From contig CACICF010000005.1 in NCBI GenBank assembly GCA_902584995.1, forward strand, positions 1 through 64,000: a DNA stretch of 64,000 nucleotides, in the 5' to 3' direction. Below the pieces are notes generated by a model. The model was not told the DNA's origin and searched no databases. It saw only the letters and a program-made list of their open reading frames with translations. This DNA is from an uncultured Pelagibacteraceae bacterium (GTDB taxonomy: Bacteria; Pseudomonadota; Alphaproteobacteria; Pelagibacterales; Pelagibacteraceae). This document shows, piece after piece, positions 17,449-25,210 of the stretch (within the stretch, counting starts at the first letter, position 1; every line of letters starts with the position of its first letter). The translations under genes were made by a program, and so were the position numbers.

Positions 17449-17841
17449 ATGGATATTAATATTTTAAAATTAGCTTCTGATACTAAAAATAACAAGTATA
17501 TTGTAAACTGTACTCATTCAACTAAGTTCAAAAGCCAAATTTGTGGAGATGAGATTGAAATTTTTTTGATTATAAAAGATAATATAATTAAAGATTTTAC
17601 CTATCAATCTAAATCTTGTATATATTGCAATGCATCTGCTAACATAGCCTCAAAAAATTTTAAAAAAAAAAGTAAAAGCAAAATTAAAAATTTTTTAAAA
17701 TTATTAGAACAGTTTAATGATAAAGAAAATATATTATTTCCAAATGAATGGAAAGATTTTAAAAAAATTTTTAACAAAAAAAATTTTGCTAGGAAAGATT
17801 GTATAACATTGCCAATTAAAGCTTTAAAAAAAATAATTTAA
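17449..17841 (+). CDS. SufU/IscU-like Fe-S scaffold-type protein
   Basis: A 130-residue protein of the NifU N-terminal/IscU fold. Four cysteines fall where SufU proteins have ligands: Cys32 with Asp34 in ICGDEI, Cys57 and Cys60 in SCIYCNAS, and Cys118 in RKDCITLP. Members hold a zinc or nascent Fe-S cluster during assembly or accept sulfur from a desulfurase. It stands alone here, away from sufBCDS genes, and is divergent in sequence, so the exact role is uncertain. Three bases separate it from the HPP-protein gene. Confidence 0.75.
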   Translation: MDINILKLASDTKNNKYIVNCTHSTKFKSQICGDEIEIFLIIKDNIIKDFTYQSKSCIYCNASANIASKNFKKKSKSKIKNFLKLLEQFNDKENILFPNEWKDFKKIFNKKNFARKDCITLPIKALKKII

Positions 17842-17844
17842 TAA

Positions 17845-18306
17845 ATGACAAAAGATAAAATTTATAAGTCACTTTTGGCAGCTTTTTTTTCTACAATAAC
17901 AATTGGTATTTTAACATTATTAACTTATAAGACCAATTTTGGTCTTTTTTTAATTGCTTCATTTGGATCTTCAATGGTTCTTTTGTATGGCTATCCTGAA
18001 AGCCCTTTTGCAAAACCAAAAAATATATTATTTGGTCACCTAGTAACTTCTGCTATTGGAATTTTATTTTATAATTATATTCCCTTACCTATTTATATCA
18101 TGATACCTTTAGCTGTAGGTTTTGGAGTTGGATTAATGATATTTTTAGACGTAACACATCCACCTGCAGGGGGAAACCCCATTATAGTCATATTAGGCTC
18201 AGTATCGTTTGAATATCTTTTGTCCCCAATACTAACTGGATGTCTGATAATAATAGTATTTGGAATTCTTCTAAATAAATTTGTTGCTCAAAAGAAATAT
18301 CCTTAA
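17845..18306 (+). CDS. HPP family membrane protein
   Basis: A 153-residue protein with about five helices and the family signature VTHPPAGGNPI, which names the HPP family. Some HPP proteins have been linked to nitrite transport in chloroplasts and cyanobacteria; whether that holds here is not known. ATG start three bases after the Fe-S scaffold gene suggests co-transcription. Confidence 0.85.
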   Translation: MTKDKIYKSLLAAFFSTITIGILTLLTYKTNFGLFLIASFGSSMVLLYGYPESPFAKPKNILFGHLVTSAIGILFYNYIPLPIYIMIPLAVGFGVGLMIFLDVTHPPAGGNPIIVILGSVSFEYLLSPILTGCLIIIVFGILLNKFVAQKKYP

Positions 18307-18403
18307 CATTTACTATTCATTTGATTGATGTTCCAATTGTGCTAGACTTAGTTTAGAAAATATCTATAGAGAGAGATTTTAAACTTAAATATTAGGAGAT
18401 AAA

Positions 18404-19603
18404 ATGAAAGTACTTTGTGTGTTATATGATGATCCTAAAGGAGGTATGCCTAAGTCTTATGCCTTATCAGATCTTCCAAAACTAGAAAAATACCCTGATG
18501 GAATGACTTTACCAAGTCCAAAAGGTAGAGATTTTACACCAGGAGAATTGCTAGGCTGTGTATCTGGAGAGTTAGGATTAAGAAAATTTTTGGAAAGTAA
18601 TGGCCATGAGCTAATTGTAACAAATAGTAAAGATGGAGAAGGATGCGAGGCTGACAAACATATTGTAGATGCGGATATAGTGATCTCTCAACCTTTCTTT
18701 CCTTATTATTTAACTAAAGAGAGAATTGCAAAAGCAAAAAATTTAAAAATGGCAGTCACTGCAGGAATTGGGTCAGACCACGTAGATCTACAAGCGGCGA
18801 TGGATAATAAAATTGATGTTGTAGAGGTGACATTCTGTAACTCAAGATCAGTTGCCGAACATATTGTAATGATGATTGTATCTTTAGTAAGAGATTACCA
18901 TAATCAACACAGAATAGTCAATGAAGGCGGTTGGAACATTGCAGATGCTGTGCAAAGATCCTATGACGTTGAGGGAATGCATATTGGAACTGTTGCAGCT
19001 GGAAGAATTGGACTTGATGCTTTAAGGAAAATGAAACCTTTTGATGTGCATCTTCACTACTTTGACAGACATAGATTGCCTGAGTCTGTTGAAAAAGAGT
19101 TAAATTTAACTTTTCATGAAACAGTAGAGTCGATGGTTAAAATTTGTGATGTGGTAACTATAAACTGTCCACTACACCCTGAAACAGAAAATTTATTTGA
19201 TGATGAAATGATTAGTAAGATGAAAAAAGGTGCATACATCGTAAATACTGCTAGAGGTAAAATTTGTAACAGAGACGCTATTGCTAAAGCATTAAAAAGT
19301 GGTCAACTAAGTGGGTACGCTGGAGACGTATGGTTTCCACAACCAGCACCAAATGATCATGTTTGGAGAACGATGCCAAATCATGGAATGACGCCTCATA
19401 CTTCTGGAACTTCTCTTTCAGCACAAGCTAGATATGCTGATGGTGTTAGAGAAATTTTAGAATGTTTTTTTGAAGGTCGTGAAATACGTAACCAATACTT
19501 AATTGTTAAGGATGGACAATTAGCAGGTATGGGTGCACATTCTTATAGTAAAGGAAGTGCTACTGGCGGTTCTGAAGAAGCGGCAAAATATCAAAAAAAA
19601 TAG
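18404..19603 (+). CDS. fdh: NAD-dependent formate dehydrogenase
   Basis: Oxidises formate to CO2 with reduction of NAD, the last step of one-carbon oxidation. The 399-residue protein keeps the residues of the well-studied methylotroph enzyme (Pseudomonas sp. 101) at the same numbers: Asn146 (FCNS), Arg284 (NTARG), Gln313 and His332 (FPQPAPND, TPHTSG), and Asp221, which favours NAD. The glycine loop is GTVAAGRIG. AGGAG at 18394-18398 is a good ribosome-binding site. TTGATT (18323) and TAGACT (18345), 16 bases apart, may be the promoter. It looks monocistronic. Confidence 0.95.
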   Translation: MKVLCVLYDDPKGGMPKSYALSDLPKLEKYPDGMTLPSPKGRDFTPGELLGCVSGELGLRKFLESNGHELIVTNSKDGEGCEADKHIVDADIVISQPFFPYYLTKERIAKAKNLKMAVTAGIGSDHVDLQAAMDNKIDVVEVTFCNSRSVAEHIVMMIVSLVRDYHNQHRIVNEGGWNIADAVQRSYDVEGMHIGTVAAGRIGLDALRKMKPFDVHLHYFDRHRLPESVEKELNLTFHETVESMVKICDVVTINCPLHPETENLFDDEMISKMKKGAYIVNTARGKICNRDAIAKALKSGQLSGYAGDVWFPQPAPNDHVWRTMPNHGMTPHTSGTSLSAQARYADGVREILECFFEGREIRNQYLIVKDGQLAGMGAHSYSKGSATGGSEEAAKYQKK

Positions 19604-19620
19604 AGTTTTAAATACAAATC

Positions 19621-19662
19621 ATTAAAGGTAAGCTATGAATAAACTAGATAGCTACCTTTAAT
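19621..19662 (+). promoter_or_regulatory. Hairpin with 8-codon leader frame overlapping the msrA start
   Basis: Bases 19621-19636 and 19648-19662 form a 15-bp stem with one bulged A and an 11-base loop; the 3' arm includes the first two bases of the msrA start codon. Inside, AAAGG (19624-19628) precedes ATG 19635, which opens a frame reading MNKLDSYL and stopping at TAA 19659-19661, overlapping the msrA ATG as TAATG. This layout would allow translation of the leader to open the stem and couple to msrA. The stem could instead act as the end of the fdh transcript, though it has no T-run. Confidence 0.55.
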
Positions 19663-20239
19663 GAAAAAGTTTTTATCAATAATTTTCTTATTACTTTCTT
19701 CGGCTAGCTTTGCAAATTCACCAAATTTTGAAAGAGCATATTTTGCAGGTGGGTGTTTTTGGTGCATGGAAGAGTCATTTGAAAATATTCTAGGTGTTTC
19801 AAAAGTTATTTCTGGGTATTCAGGTGGCACTACAGAAAATCCAACTTATAAAGAGGTCACATATGGAAATACGGGCCATTTTGAAGTTATTGAAGTAATA
19901 TATATTCCAGAAGTGGTTAGCTATGAAAAACTTTTAGAAGAATTCTGGGTCAATATTGATCCATTTGATTCTGCAGGACAGTTTTGTGACAAAGGATATA
20001 GTTATAGATCAGTAGCATTTTATCAAAATGAGAAACAAAAAGATTTGATAGAAAATAGTATTAAGGAAATAGAAAAAAAATTTAAAAAAAAAGTCGTAAC
20101 CTACGTTAGAGAATTTGAAAAATTTTATAAAGCAGAAGCTTTCCATCAAGATTATTACCAAATAAATTTTGTTAATTATTTAAGATATAAAAAGGCGTGC
20201 AGGCGTGAGGCAACATTAAATAATATTTGGGGGTCTTAA
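19661..20239 (+). CDS. msrA: Peptide methionine sulfoxide reductase A, exported
   Basis: Reduces methionine-S-sulfoxide in oxidised proteins. The catalytic motif is AGGCFWCMEE with nucleophile Cys32. An N-terminal signal peptide of about 19 residues (MKKFLSIIFLLLSSASFA) sends it to the periplasm, so it probably repairs envelope proteins. Length of the mature part (about 173) fits the family. The start codon lies inside a hairpin and overlaps a short leader frame. The MDR reductase gene begins one base after the stop. Confidence 0.93.
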   Translation: MKKFLSIIFLLLSSASFANSPNFERAYFAGGCFWCMEESFENILGVSKVISGYSGGTTENPTYKEVTYGNTGHFEVIEVIYIPEVVSYEKLLEEFWVNIDPFDSAGQFCDKGYSYRSVAFYQNEKQKDLIENSIKEIEKKFKKKVVTYVREFEKFYKAEAFHQDYYQINFVNYLRYKKACRREATLNNIWGS

Positions 20240-20240
20240 A

Positions 20241-21248
20241 GTGGCTATAATCAGCAAATATGTAGCTTTAAAAAATTATATTCCAACTGGCTTACCAAAA
20301 GAAACCGATTTTGAGATAAAATCTAAAGAAATATCAATTAATAAGGAAAAAAATATATTAGTCTCAAATTCATGGATATCAGTTGATCCGTATATGAGAG
20401 CAAGAATGACTGAAAGAAAAAATTATAAACCACCATTTAAAATTGGTGAGGAAATGGAAGGTTATGCAATTGGTAAAGTGGAGATTTCAAATGATAAAAG
20501 TTTTAATGTTGGAGATTTAGTATTTAGCAGCCAGGGTATGAGAGACAATTTTGTTTGTAATGCTGATAAACTAAAAAAACTTAAAGCTATTGACATGCCC
20601 ATACAATCTTATTTAGGTCCTCTTGGTATGACAGGACATACTGCTTATATCGGACTATTTAAACATGGAGAATTAAAAGCTGGGCAGACAGTTTTAGTAT
20701 CGTCAGCTGGAGGAAGCGTTGGTTCAACAGTTTGTCAAATTGCAAAAAATCTTGATTGTAAAGTTATTGCTAGCACAGGTTCAGATGAAAAAGTTGATTG
20801 GTTAAAAAACGAACTAAAAGTTGATTATGCTTTCAATTATAAAAAAGTAGAAAACCTTGTGTTACATTTAAAAGAAACATGTCCTGATGGATTTGATCTT
20901 TATTTTGATAATGTTGGAGGTGATTTTTTAGAGTCCGCAATTTTCCAAATGAAAAATTTTGGTCGTATAGTTGTTTGTGGTAGAATTTCTCAGATGAATG
21001 TAACAACACCAGGATCTGGAATAAAGAATATGGCACATGTACTTGTTAAAAGACTTACCATTAAAGGATTTTTAATATTTGATCATGAAAATGAAAGAGA
21101 ACCATTTGAAACTGATATGTTGAAATGGTTATCCGAAGGTAAAGTAAAATTTAAAGAAACTATTTATACAGGAATTGAGAGTGCCCCAAAATCATTTATA
21201 GATTTATTAAAGGGAAAAAATACTGGTAAAATGCTTGTCAAAATTTAG
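20241..21248 (+). CDS. NADP-dependent MDR-family oxidoreductase (CurA/prostaglandin reductase type)
   Basis: A 335-residue zinc-independent medium-chain dehydrogenase/reductase. SVDPYMRARM near residue 55 and GPLGMTGHTAYIGL around 130 are signatures of the CurA/leukotriene B4 dehydrogenase group; SSAGGSVGSTVCQIA is the nucleotide-binding loop. These enzymes reduce alpha,beta-unsaturated carbonyls, including lipid peroxidation products. GTG start, one base after msrA, so the pair is probably an oxidative-damage transcript. Confidence 0.88.
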   Translation: MAIISKYVALKNYIPTGLPKETDFEIKSKEISINKEKNILVSNSWISVDPYMRARMTERKNYKPPFKIGEEMEGYAIGKVEISNDKSFNVGDLVFSSQGMRDNFVCNADKLKKLKAIDMPIQSYLGPLGMTGHTAYIGLFKHGELKAGQTVLVSSAGGSVGSTVCQIAKNLDCKVIASTGSDEKVDWLKNELKVDYAFNYKKVENLVLHLKETCPDGFDLYFDNVGGDFLESAIFQMKNFGRIVVCGRISQMNVTTPGSGIKNMAHVLVKRLTIKGFLIFDHENEREPFETDMLKWLSEGKVKFKETIYTGIESAPKSFIDLLKGKNTGKMLVKI

Positions 21249-21281
21249 TTAAAAAATTTATGACAATATGAATCCTTTATA

Positions 21282-22130
21282 ATGATAAAAACCTTTCCTT
21301 TGCTATTTATACTATTATGGTCATCTGCATTCATTTCAGGTGATATTATAGTTCAGAATGCATCTCCATTTGCAGCGCTTGCTTTTAGATTTGGAATTGT
21401 AACTATAGGTTTTTTTTTATTTGCACTATTTAAAAAAGAAATAATTTTTACAAAAATAAGATATGTCCTAGAAAGCATTACTACAGGTGTATTGTTTCAT
21501 GGATTGTATCTTGGTGGTTGTTGGTACGCCTTTCATGTGGGAGTTCCTGCAAGTGTAGTTGCATTAATTGTTACTCTACAACCTATTTTAACAAATTTAT
21601 TATCAGGACCAATTTATAAGGAAGTTATTGGATGGAGACAGTGGATTGGTATAATTTTTGGATTTGTTGGTTCTTTATTGGTACTCGGAATTGATTTTGG
21701 AAATGAGTTTCCCAAAGATGGAATTATCACTTGTTTTATTGCCCTTGCAGCAATCACTACAGGGACATTATGGCAAAAAAAATTAAGTGGGAATGTTCCT
21801 TTATCGGTAAATAATGGTTTTCAAGCATTTGGTGGCTGTGTTTTTAATCTTATTTTAATATTATTTTTAGAAACTCCATATATTAACTTTTCAACGGGAT
21901 TCATATTAGGAATGATGCATCAGATTGTACTGGTGTCTTTTGGAGCTTTTACAATTTTAATGTTTTTAATAAAGGCAGGTTCAGTAAGCAAGACTTCAAC
22001 ATTATTTTTTCTTGTTCCTCCTACAACAGCTGTCATGGCTTATTTATTTCTGGGAGAAAAACTATCAAATATAGATGTAATAGGTTTTGTTTTAGCAACT
22101 ATAGGTGTTTATATTGCAACAAGAAAGTAA
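21282..22130 (+). CDS. DMT superfamily transporter (EamA family)
   Basis: A 282-residue protein with ten predicted helices in two EamA repeats. FAALAFRFGIVTIGFFLFA and the HVGVPASVVALIVTLQPIL segment (quoted as HVGVPASVVAL and VTLQPIL) are typical. Inner-membrane metabolite transporter, substrate unknown. It lies 33 bases after the MDR reductase gene. A 59-codon frame follows directly. Confidence 0.87.
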   Translation: MIKTFPLLFILLWSSAFISGDIIVQNASPFAALAFRFGIVTIGFFLFALFKKEIIFTKIRYVLESITTGVLFHGLYLGGCWYAFHVGVPASVVALIVTLQPILTNLLSGPIYKEVIGWRQWIGIIFGFVGSLLVLGIDFGNEFPKDGIITCFIALAAITTGTLWQKKLSGNVPLSVNNGFQAFGGCVFNLILILFLETPYINFSTGFILGMMHQIVLVSFGAFTILMFLIKAGSVSKTSTLFFLVPPTTAVMAYLFLGEKLSNIDVIGFVLATIGVYIATRK

Positions 22131-22310
22131 ATGAAAATTATTTATTTTTTTAAAAAGTTTTACAAACCTTTTATTCTAACTTATCTTTTTTTATCTATTG
22201 GTATAAGTTTCTATCCATCTTTTGAATTTTATTCATTTAAAGGACAATTATTAATTTTGGCTGTATCTACTTTTAATGGTTTTCTTGGCTATTATGTTAA
22301 AAAATTATAA
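22131..22310 (+). CDS. Small membrane protein, 59 residues, hypothetical
   Basis: ATG 22131 immediately follows the DMT stop codon. The frame encodes a basic N-terminus (MKIIYFFKKFYK), a hydrophobic helix at about residues 14-30 and a second at about 40-54, ending YYVKKL. Its stop lies six bases into the 3' end of the convergent flavoprotein gene. Length, abutting position and two-helix pattern support a real gene, but AT-rich DNA readily produces hydrophobic frames, so confidence is moderate. Confidence 0.42.
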   Translation: MKIIYFFKKFYKPFILTYLFLSIGISFYPSFEFYSFKGQLLILAVSTFNGFLGYYVKKL

Positions 22311-23408
22311 TACGTAAGGCTCAGGTCTAGCATTACTTTTTAAAACTCTCTCGACATCAAAAACACTTATATCTATTGATTGATAACTACCAGTTGTTAT
22401 TAATTCAGTAAGCGCTCTACCGATACCTGGGGCCTGCATTAAACCTCTGCCCGTAAATCCAGAAGCTAAATAAACATTTTCATACTTTGGATGTTTTCCG
22501 ACAACTGCATTATTATCTAACCTATTGCAATCATAAAATCCTGCCCATCCTCCTGTTAATTTAAGTTCTTCAAAAGCTGGTACTCTTTTTGCTAGAGCAG
22601 GCCAAACCAATTCCTCAAAATCATTCCACGCTGGTTCTAAATCTTTTGCATCGAATACAGATATCGGTGAACCAGCTAAAAATTCTTTTCCCTCTGGTCT
22701 CCAATAAACACCAGTAGTTAAATCCCCAGTCAGTGGCATATCAGGAAAATGTTTAGGACATTTGACTCTAAAAACTGTATGTTTTTGTGGTTCCACTGGG
22801 ATATCCGATAACAGTTCTTTTGTCCAACAACCTGCCGCAGAAATAATTGTCTTTGCATTCAGTTCGGATAGATCTTTAACTTCACCTTTTATAAATTCAG
22901 CACCAAGCTCTATAGCCTTACTTTTTAATGCACTGTGAAACATGAAAGGATCTATCCATCCCTCACTATTGTTATCAGTGTATGTGGCTGTTTCTATTCC
23001 TTCATTATTTATATATGGAAAAATTTTATTTAATTCAGAGCCCTTAATATTTTTTGTGCCTGCATCACACTCTTTATGATTCTCTAAAGCTCTGTATTGT
23101 TCTTCTGCATGTTCTGGTCCAAACATCAATAAATATCCATTCGGGACCATGCTAGCTGTTGGGTTTGGATTTTTTTGTGTTTTGAGTAATTCAGGGATTT
23201 TAAAAATAAACTCTCTAGCAAATTTACCTAAAAGAATATTTTCTTTTTGATAAAATTGTCTTCTAAAACCACCTAAAGAAAGTGGAAATGAAGCAGTTTT
23301 ATAAGTAGGGTCTCTCTCGATTACCTTTACTTTTCGCCCTTCCAAAGACATAAAGTAAGCCGTAGCAGCACCGATAATACCTCCACCAACTATAACTACA
23401 TCATCCAT
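22305..23408 (-). CDS. FAD-dependent oxidoreductase (DAO/glycine oxidase-like)
   Basis: A 367-residue flavoprotein of the D-amino-acid oxidase superfamily. VVIVGGGIIGAATAYF (residues 4-19) is the FAD-binding fold and ASGFTGRGLMQAPGIG near residue 325 is the C-terminal FAD-contact signature. GGFRRQFYQKEN resembles the FOXRED1/sarcosine-oxidase-like subgroup. Substrates of such enzymes are N-methyl or secondary amines and amino acids; SAR11-type bacteria often carry several. Exact substrate unknown. Confidence 0.87.
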   Translation of the reverse strand: MDDVVIVGGGIIGAATAYFMSLEGRKVKVIERDPTYKTASFPLSLGGFRRQFYQKENILLGKFAREFIFKIPELLKTQKNPNPTASMVPNGYLLMFGPEHAEEQYRALENHKECDAGTKNIKGSELNKIFPYINNEGIETATYTDNNSEGWIDPFMFHSALKSKAIELGAEFIKGEVKDLSELNAKTIISAAGCWTKELLSDIPVEPQKHTVFRVKCPKHFPDMPLTGDLTTGVYWRPEGKEFLAGSPISVFDAKDLEPAWNDFEELVWPALAKRVPAFEELKLTGGWAGFYDCNRLDNNAVVGKHPKYENVYLASGFTGRGLMQAPGIGRALTELITTGSYQSIDISVFDVERVLKSNARPEPYVL

Positions 23409-23423
23409 TTACCCTACTATATA

Positions 23424-24488
23424 CTATTTTTTTTGCATTAACCACATTGCATCTTGGCTTAAGAAGTAAATTTTGCCATTTGAAGGGTGGACTTGGATAT
23501 CTCTTATTCTTCCAATTTTATTTTTAAAAATAATTTCCTCCCTCACATTAGATAAATCATTAAATATCAATTTTCTTAAAGACTTATCTTTTAGTGAAGT
23601 TATTAAGGCATGACCATTCCACTCTTCAAACTCTTTGCCTTTATATATAGTTATTGCGCTTGTAGCAATTGACGGTACCCAATACTGAATGGCTTTTGTG
23701 AAACCAGGTTTCCATTTTGGACCAATTGGAATTCCAGAATAATTTTTTCCACCCCATCCGAGTATTTTCCATCCATAATTTTCTCCTTTTTTAACCTCAC
23801 CAAACCAGTCGCCTCCTTTAGCGCCATGGTTGCTTATGTAAATTTTCCCATCAAATGCAGATAGCACCATACCTTGTGGATTTCTTATTCCTATTTGATA
23901 AATTTCTGGTAACCAATCTGATTTACCTTCAAACCTTGGATTATCATTTGGAATGCTCCCATCTAAATGGACTCTAATTATACTTCCAGGATGCTTTGAT
24001 GCATCCTGCGCAATCATACCTTGCCCTCTTTCACCGGCAGAGGCGTAAATATAATTTTCCTTAATAGCTAGCCTTGAGCCAAAATGATATCCTGAGTCAA
24101 TTGGTGGATTAGCCTGGAAAATATTTTTAAACACTAATTTTTTTTTATTTAATTCCGCTCTAGCTATTGATGTACTAGTTTTATAATTACCTCTGTCTTC
24201 AGTGTAAGAGATCCAGACAACATTATCTTTATGAATTATATCTAACAATCCTCCTTGACCATGAACCACAAAGTCAAGTTGATGATCCACTTCTTGTATT
24301 TGATTAGTTAAAATATCTACTATTTTTATTTTTCCACTTTTCTCCGTTACTATAATTTCATTATTACTAATAAAAGAAGATCCCCACGGAGAGTCCAATT
24401 CTACTAGTTTTTCTAAAACTATTTTCTCACAGTAAGATTTTGAGGTGAATAATAGAGTTAAGATTATAATTAAAAATTTAATTTTCAC
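23424..24488 (-). CDS. PQQ-dependent sugar dehydrogenase-like protein (Asd/YliI type)
   Basis: An exported six-bladed propeller protein. I place the start at GTG 24488, one base after the stop of the SDR gene, which gives a clean signal peptide (KIKFLIIILTLLFTSKSYC); an upstream in-frame ATG at 24524 would add 12 charged residues. LVHG-type and IGIRNPQGMVLSAFDGKIYISNHG motifs (IGIRNPQGM, YISNHGAKGGD) match soluble aldose sugar dehydrogenases, which use PQQ in the periplasm. The cofactor supply is not visible in this window. Confidence 0.85.
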   Translation of the reverse strand: MKIKFLIIILTLLFTSKSYCEKIVLEKLVELDSPWGSSFISNNEIIVTEKSGKIKIVDILTNQIQEVDHQLDFVVHGQGGLLDIIHKDNVVWISYTEDRGNYKTSTSIARAELNKKKLVFKNIFQANPPIDSGYHFGSRLAIKENYIYASAGERGQGMIAQDASKHPGSIIRVHLDGSIPNDNPRFEGKSDWLPEIYQIGIRNPQGMVLSAFDGKIYISNHGAKGGDWFGEVKKGENYGWKILGWGGKNYSGIPIGPKWKPGFTKAIQYWVPSIATSAITIYKGKEFEEWNGHALITSLKDKSLRKLIFNDLSNVREEIIFKNKIGRIRDIQVHPSNGKIYFLSQDAMWLMQKK

Positions 24489-24489
24489 C

Positions 24490-25200
24490 TTAAGAAAGTT
24501 TTGATCTTCCTCCATCAACAGCAATTATTTGTCCTGTTACCCAGGAACTTTCTTCTGTAAGTAAAAATTTAGCAAGTGCTGCACCATCTTTGCCCTCTCC
24601 TAATCTCTTAAGTGGATGTGCTTTGGCTATTCCTTGTGCGAGAGCTACATTTTTCAACATTGGTTCAGCAATTTTAGAGTTTGTTAGACTTAGTGCAATA
24701 CTGTTTACTCTTATATTGGGTGCAAATTCTGCAGCTAAAGAAACTGTTAAACCTTCGATTGCTGCTTTGGTCGATGCAATAATTGAGTGATTTGTGAAAC
24801 CTTTTTGAGCAGCTACAGTTGAAAATAAAACAATTGAACCATTATTTTGTTTTAGATTATCTTGGTATCCTTTAATTAAATCAACAGCAGAATAAAAATT
24901 AAGTTTCATGCATTTATTAAAATCATTTTCTGTTGCCAATTTTAAAGGCTTTAGATCTATTGAACCAACACAATAAGCTACACCCTTAATTTCTGGAATA
25001 TCTGATTTTATCTTATCGACAAATCCGTCCTGTAAAACATCTGCAACAGTATATGGAGAGTTTAGTTTTTCTGACAAATTTTTGAGTTGACCTTCATCTC
25101 TGCCAACTAAGTGAATTTCTCTACCAGCGGAGTGCATTTGTTCTGCTAAATTAGATCCGATAGAACCTGTCGCACCGACAATTAGATATTTTTCTGCCAT
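24490..25200 (-). CDS. SDR-family protein lacking the catalytic tyrosine
   Basis: A 236-residue Rossmann-fold protein with VGATGSIGSNLAE (residues 8-20) and the C-terminal SDR signature VTGQIIAVDGG. Ser127 and Lys145 of the active site are present, but the YxxxK tyrosine position is Ile141 (HSIIASTKAA), so normal short-chain dehydrogenase chemistry is doubtful. Some divergent SDRs share this replacement. Transcribed ahead of the sugar dehydrogenase gene with one base between; ten bases separate it from the divergent photolyase gene. Confidence 0.85.
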   Translation of the reverse strand: MAEKYLIVGATGSIGSNLAEQMHSAGREIHLVGRDEGQLKNLSEKLNSPYTVADVLQDGFVDKIKSDIPEIKGVAYCVGSIDLKPLKLATENDFNKCMKLNFYSAVDLIKGYQDNLKQNNGSIVLFSTVAAQKGFTNHSIIASTKAAIEGLTVSLAAEFAPNIRVNSIALSLTNSKIAEPMLKNVALAQGIAKAHPLKRLGEGKDGAALAKFLLTEESSWVTGQIIAVDGGRSKLS

Positions 25201-25210
25201 ATAAATAATA

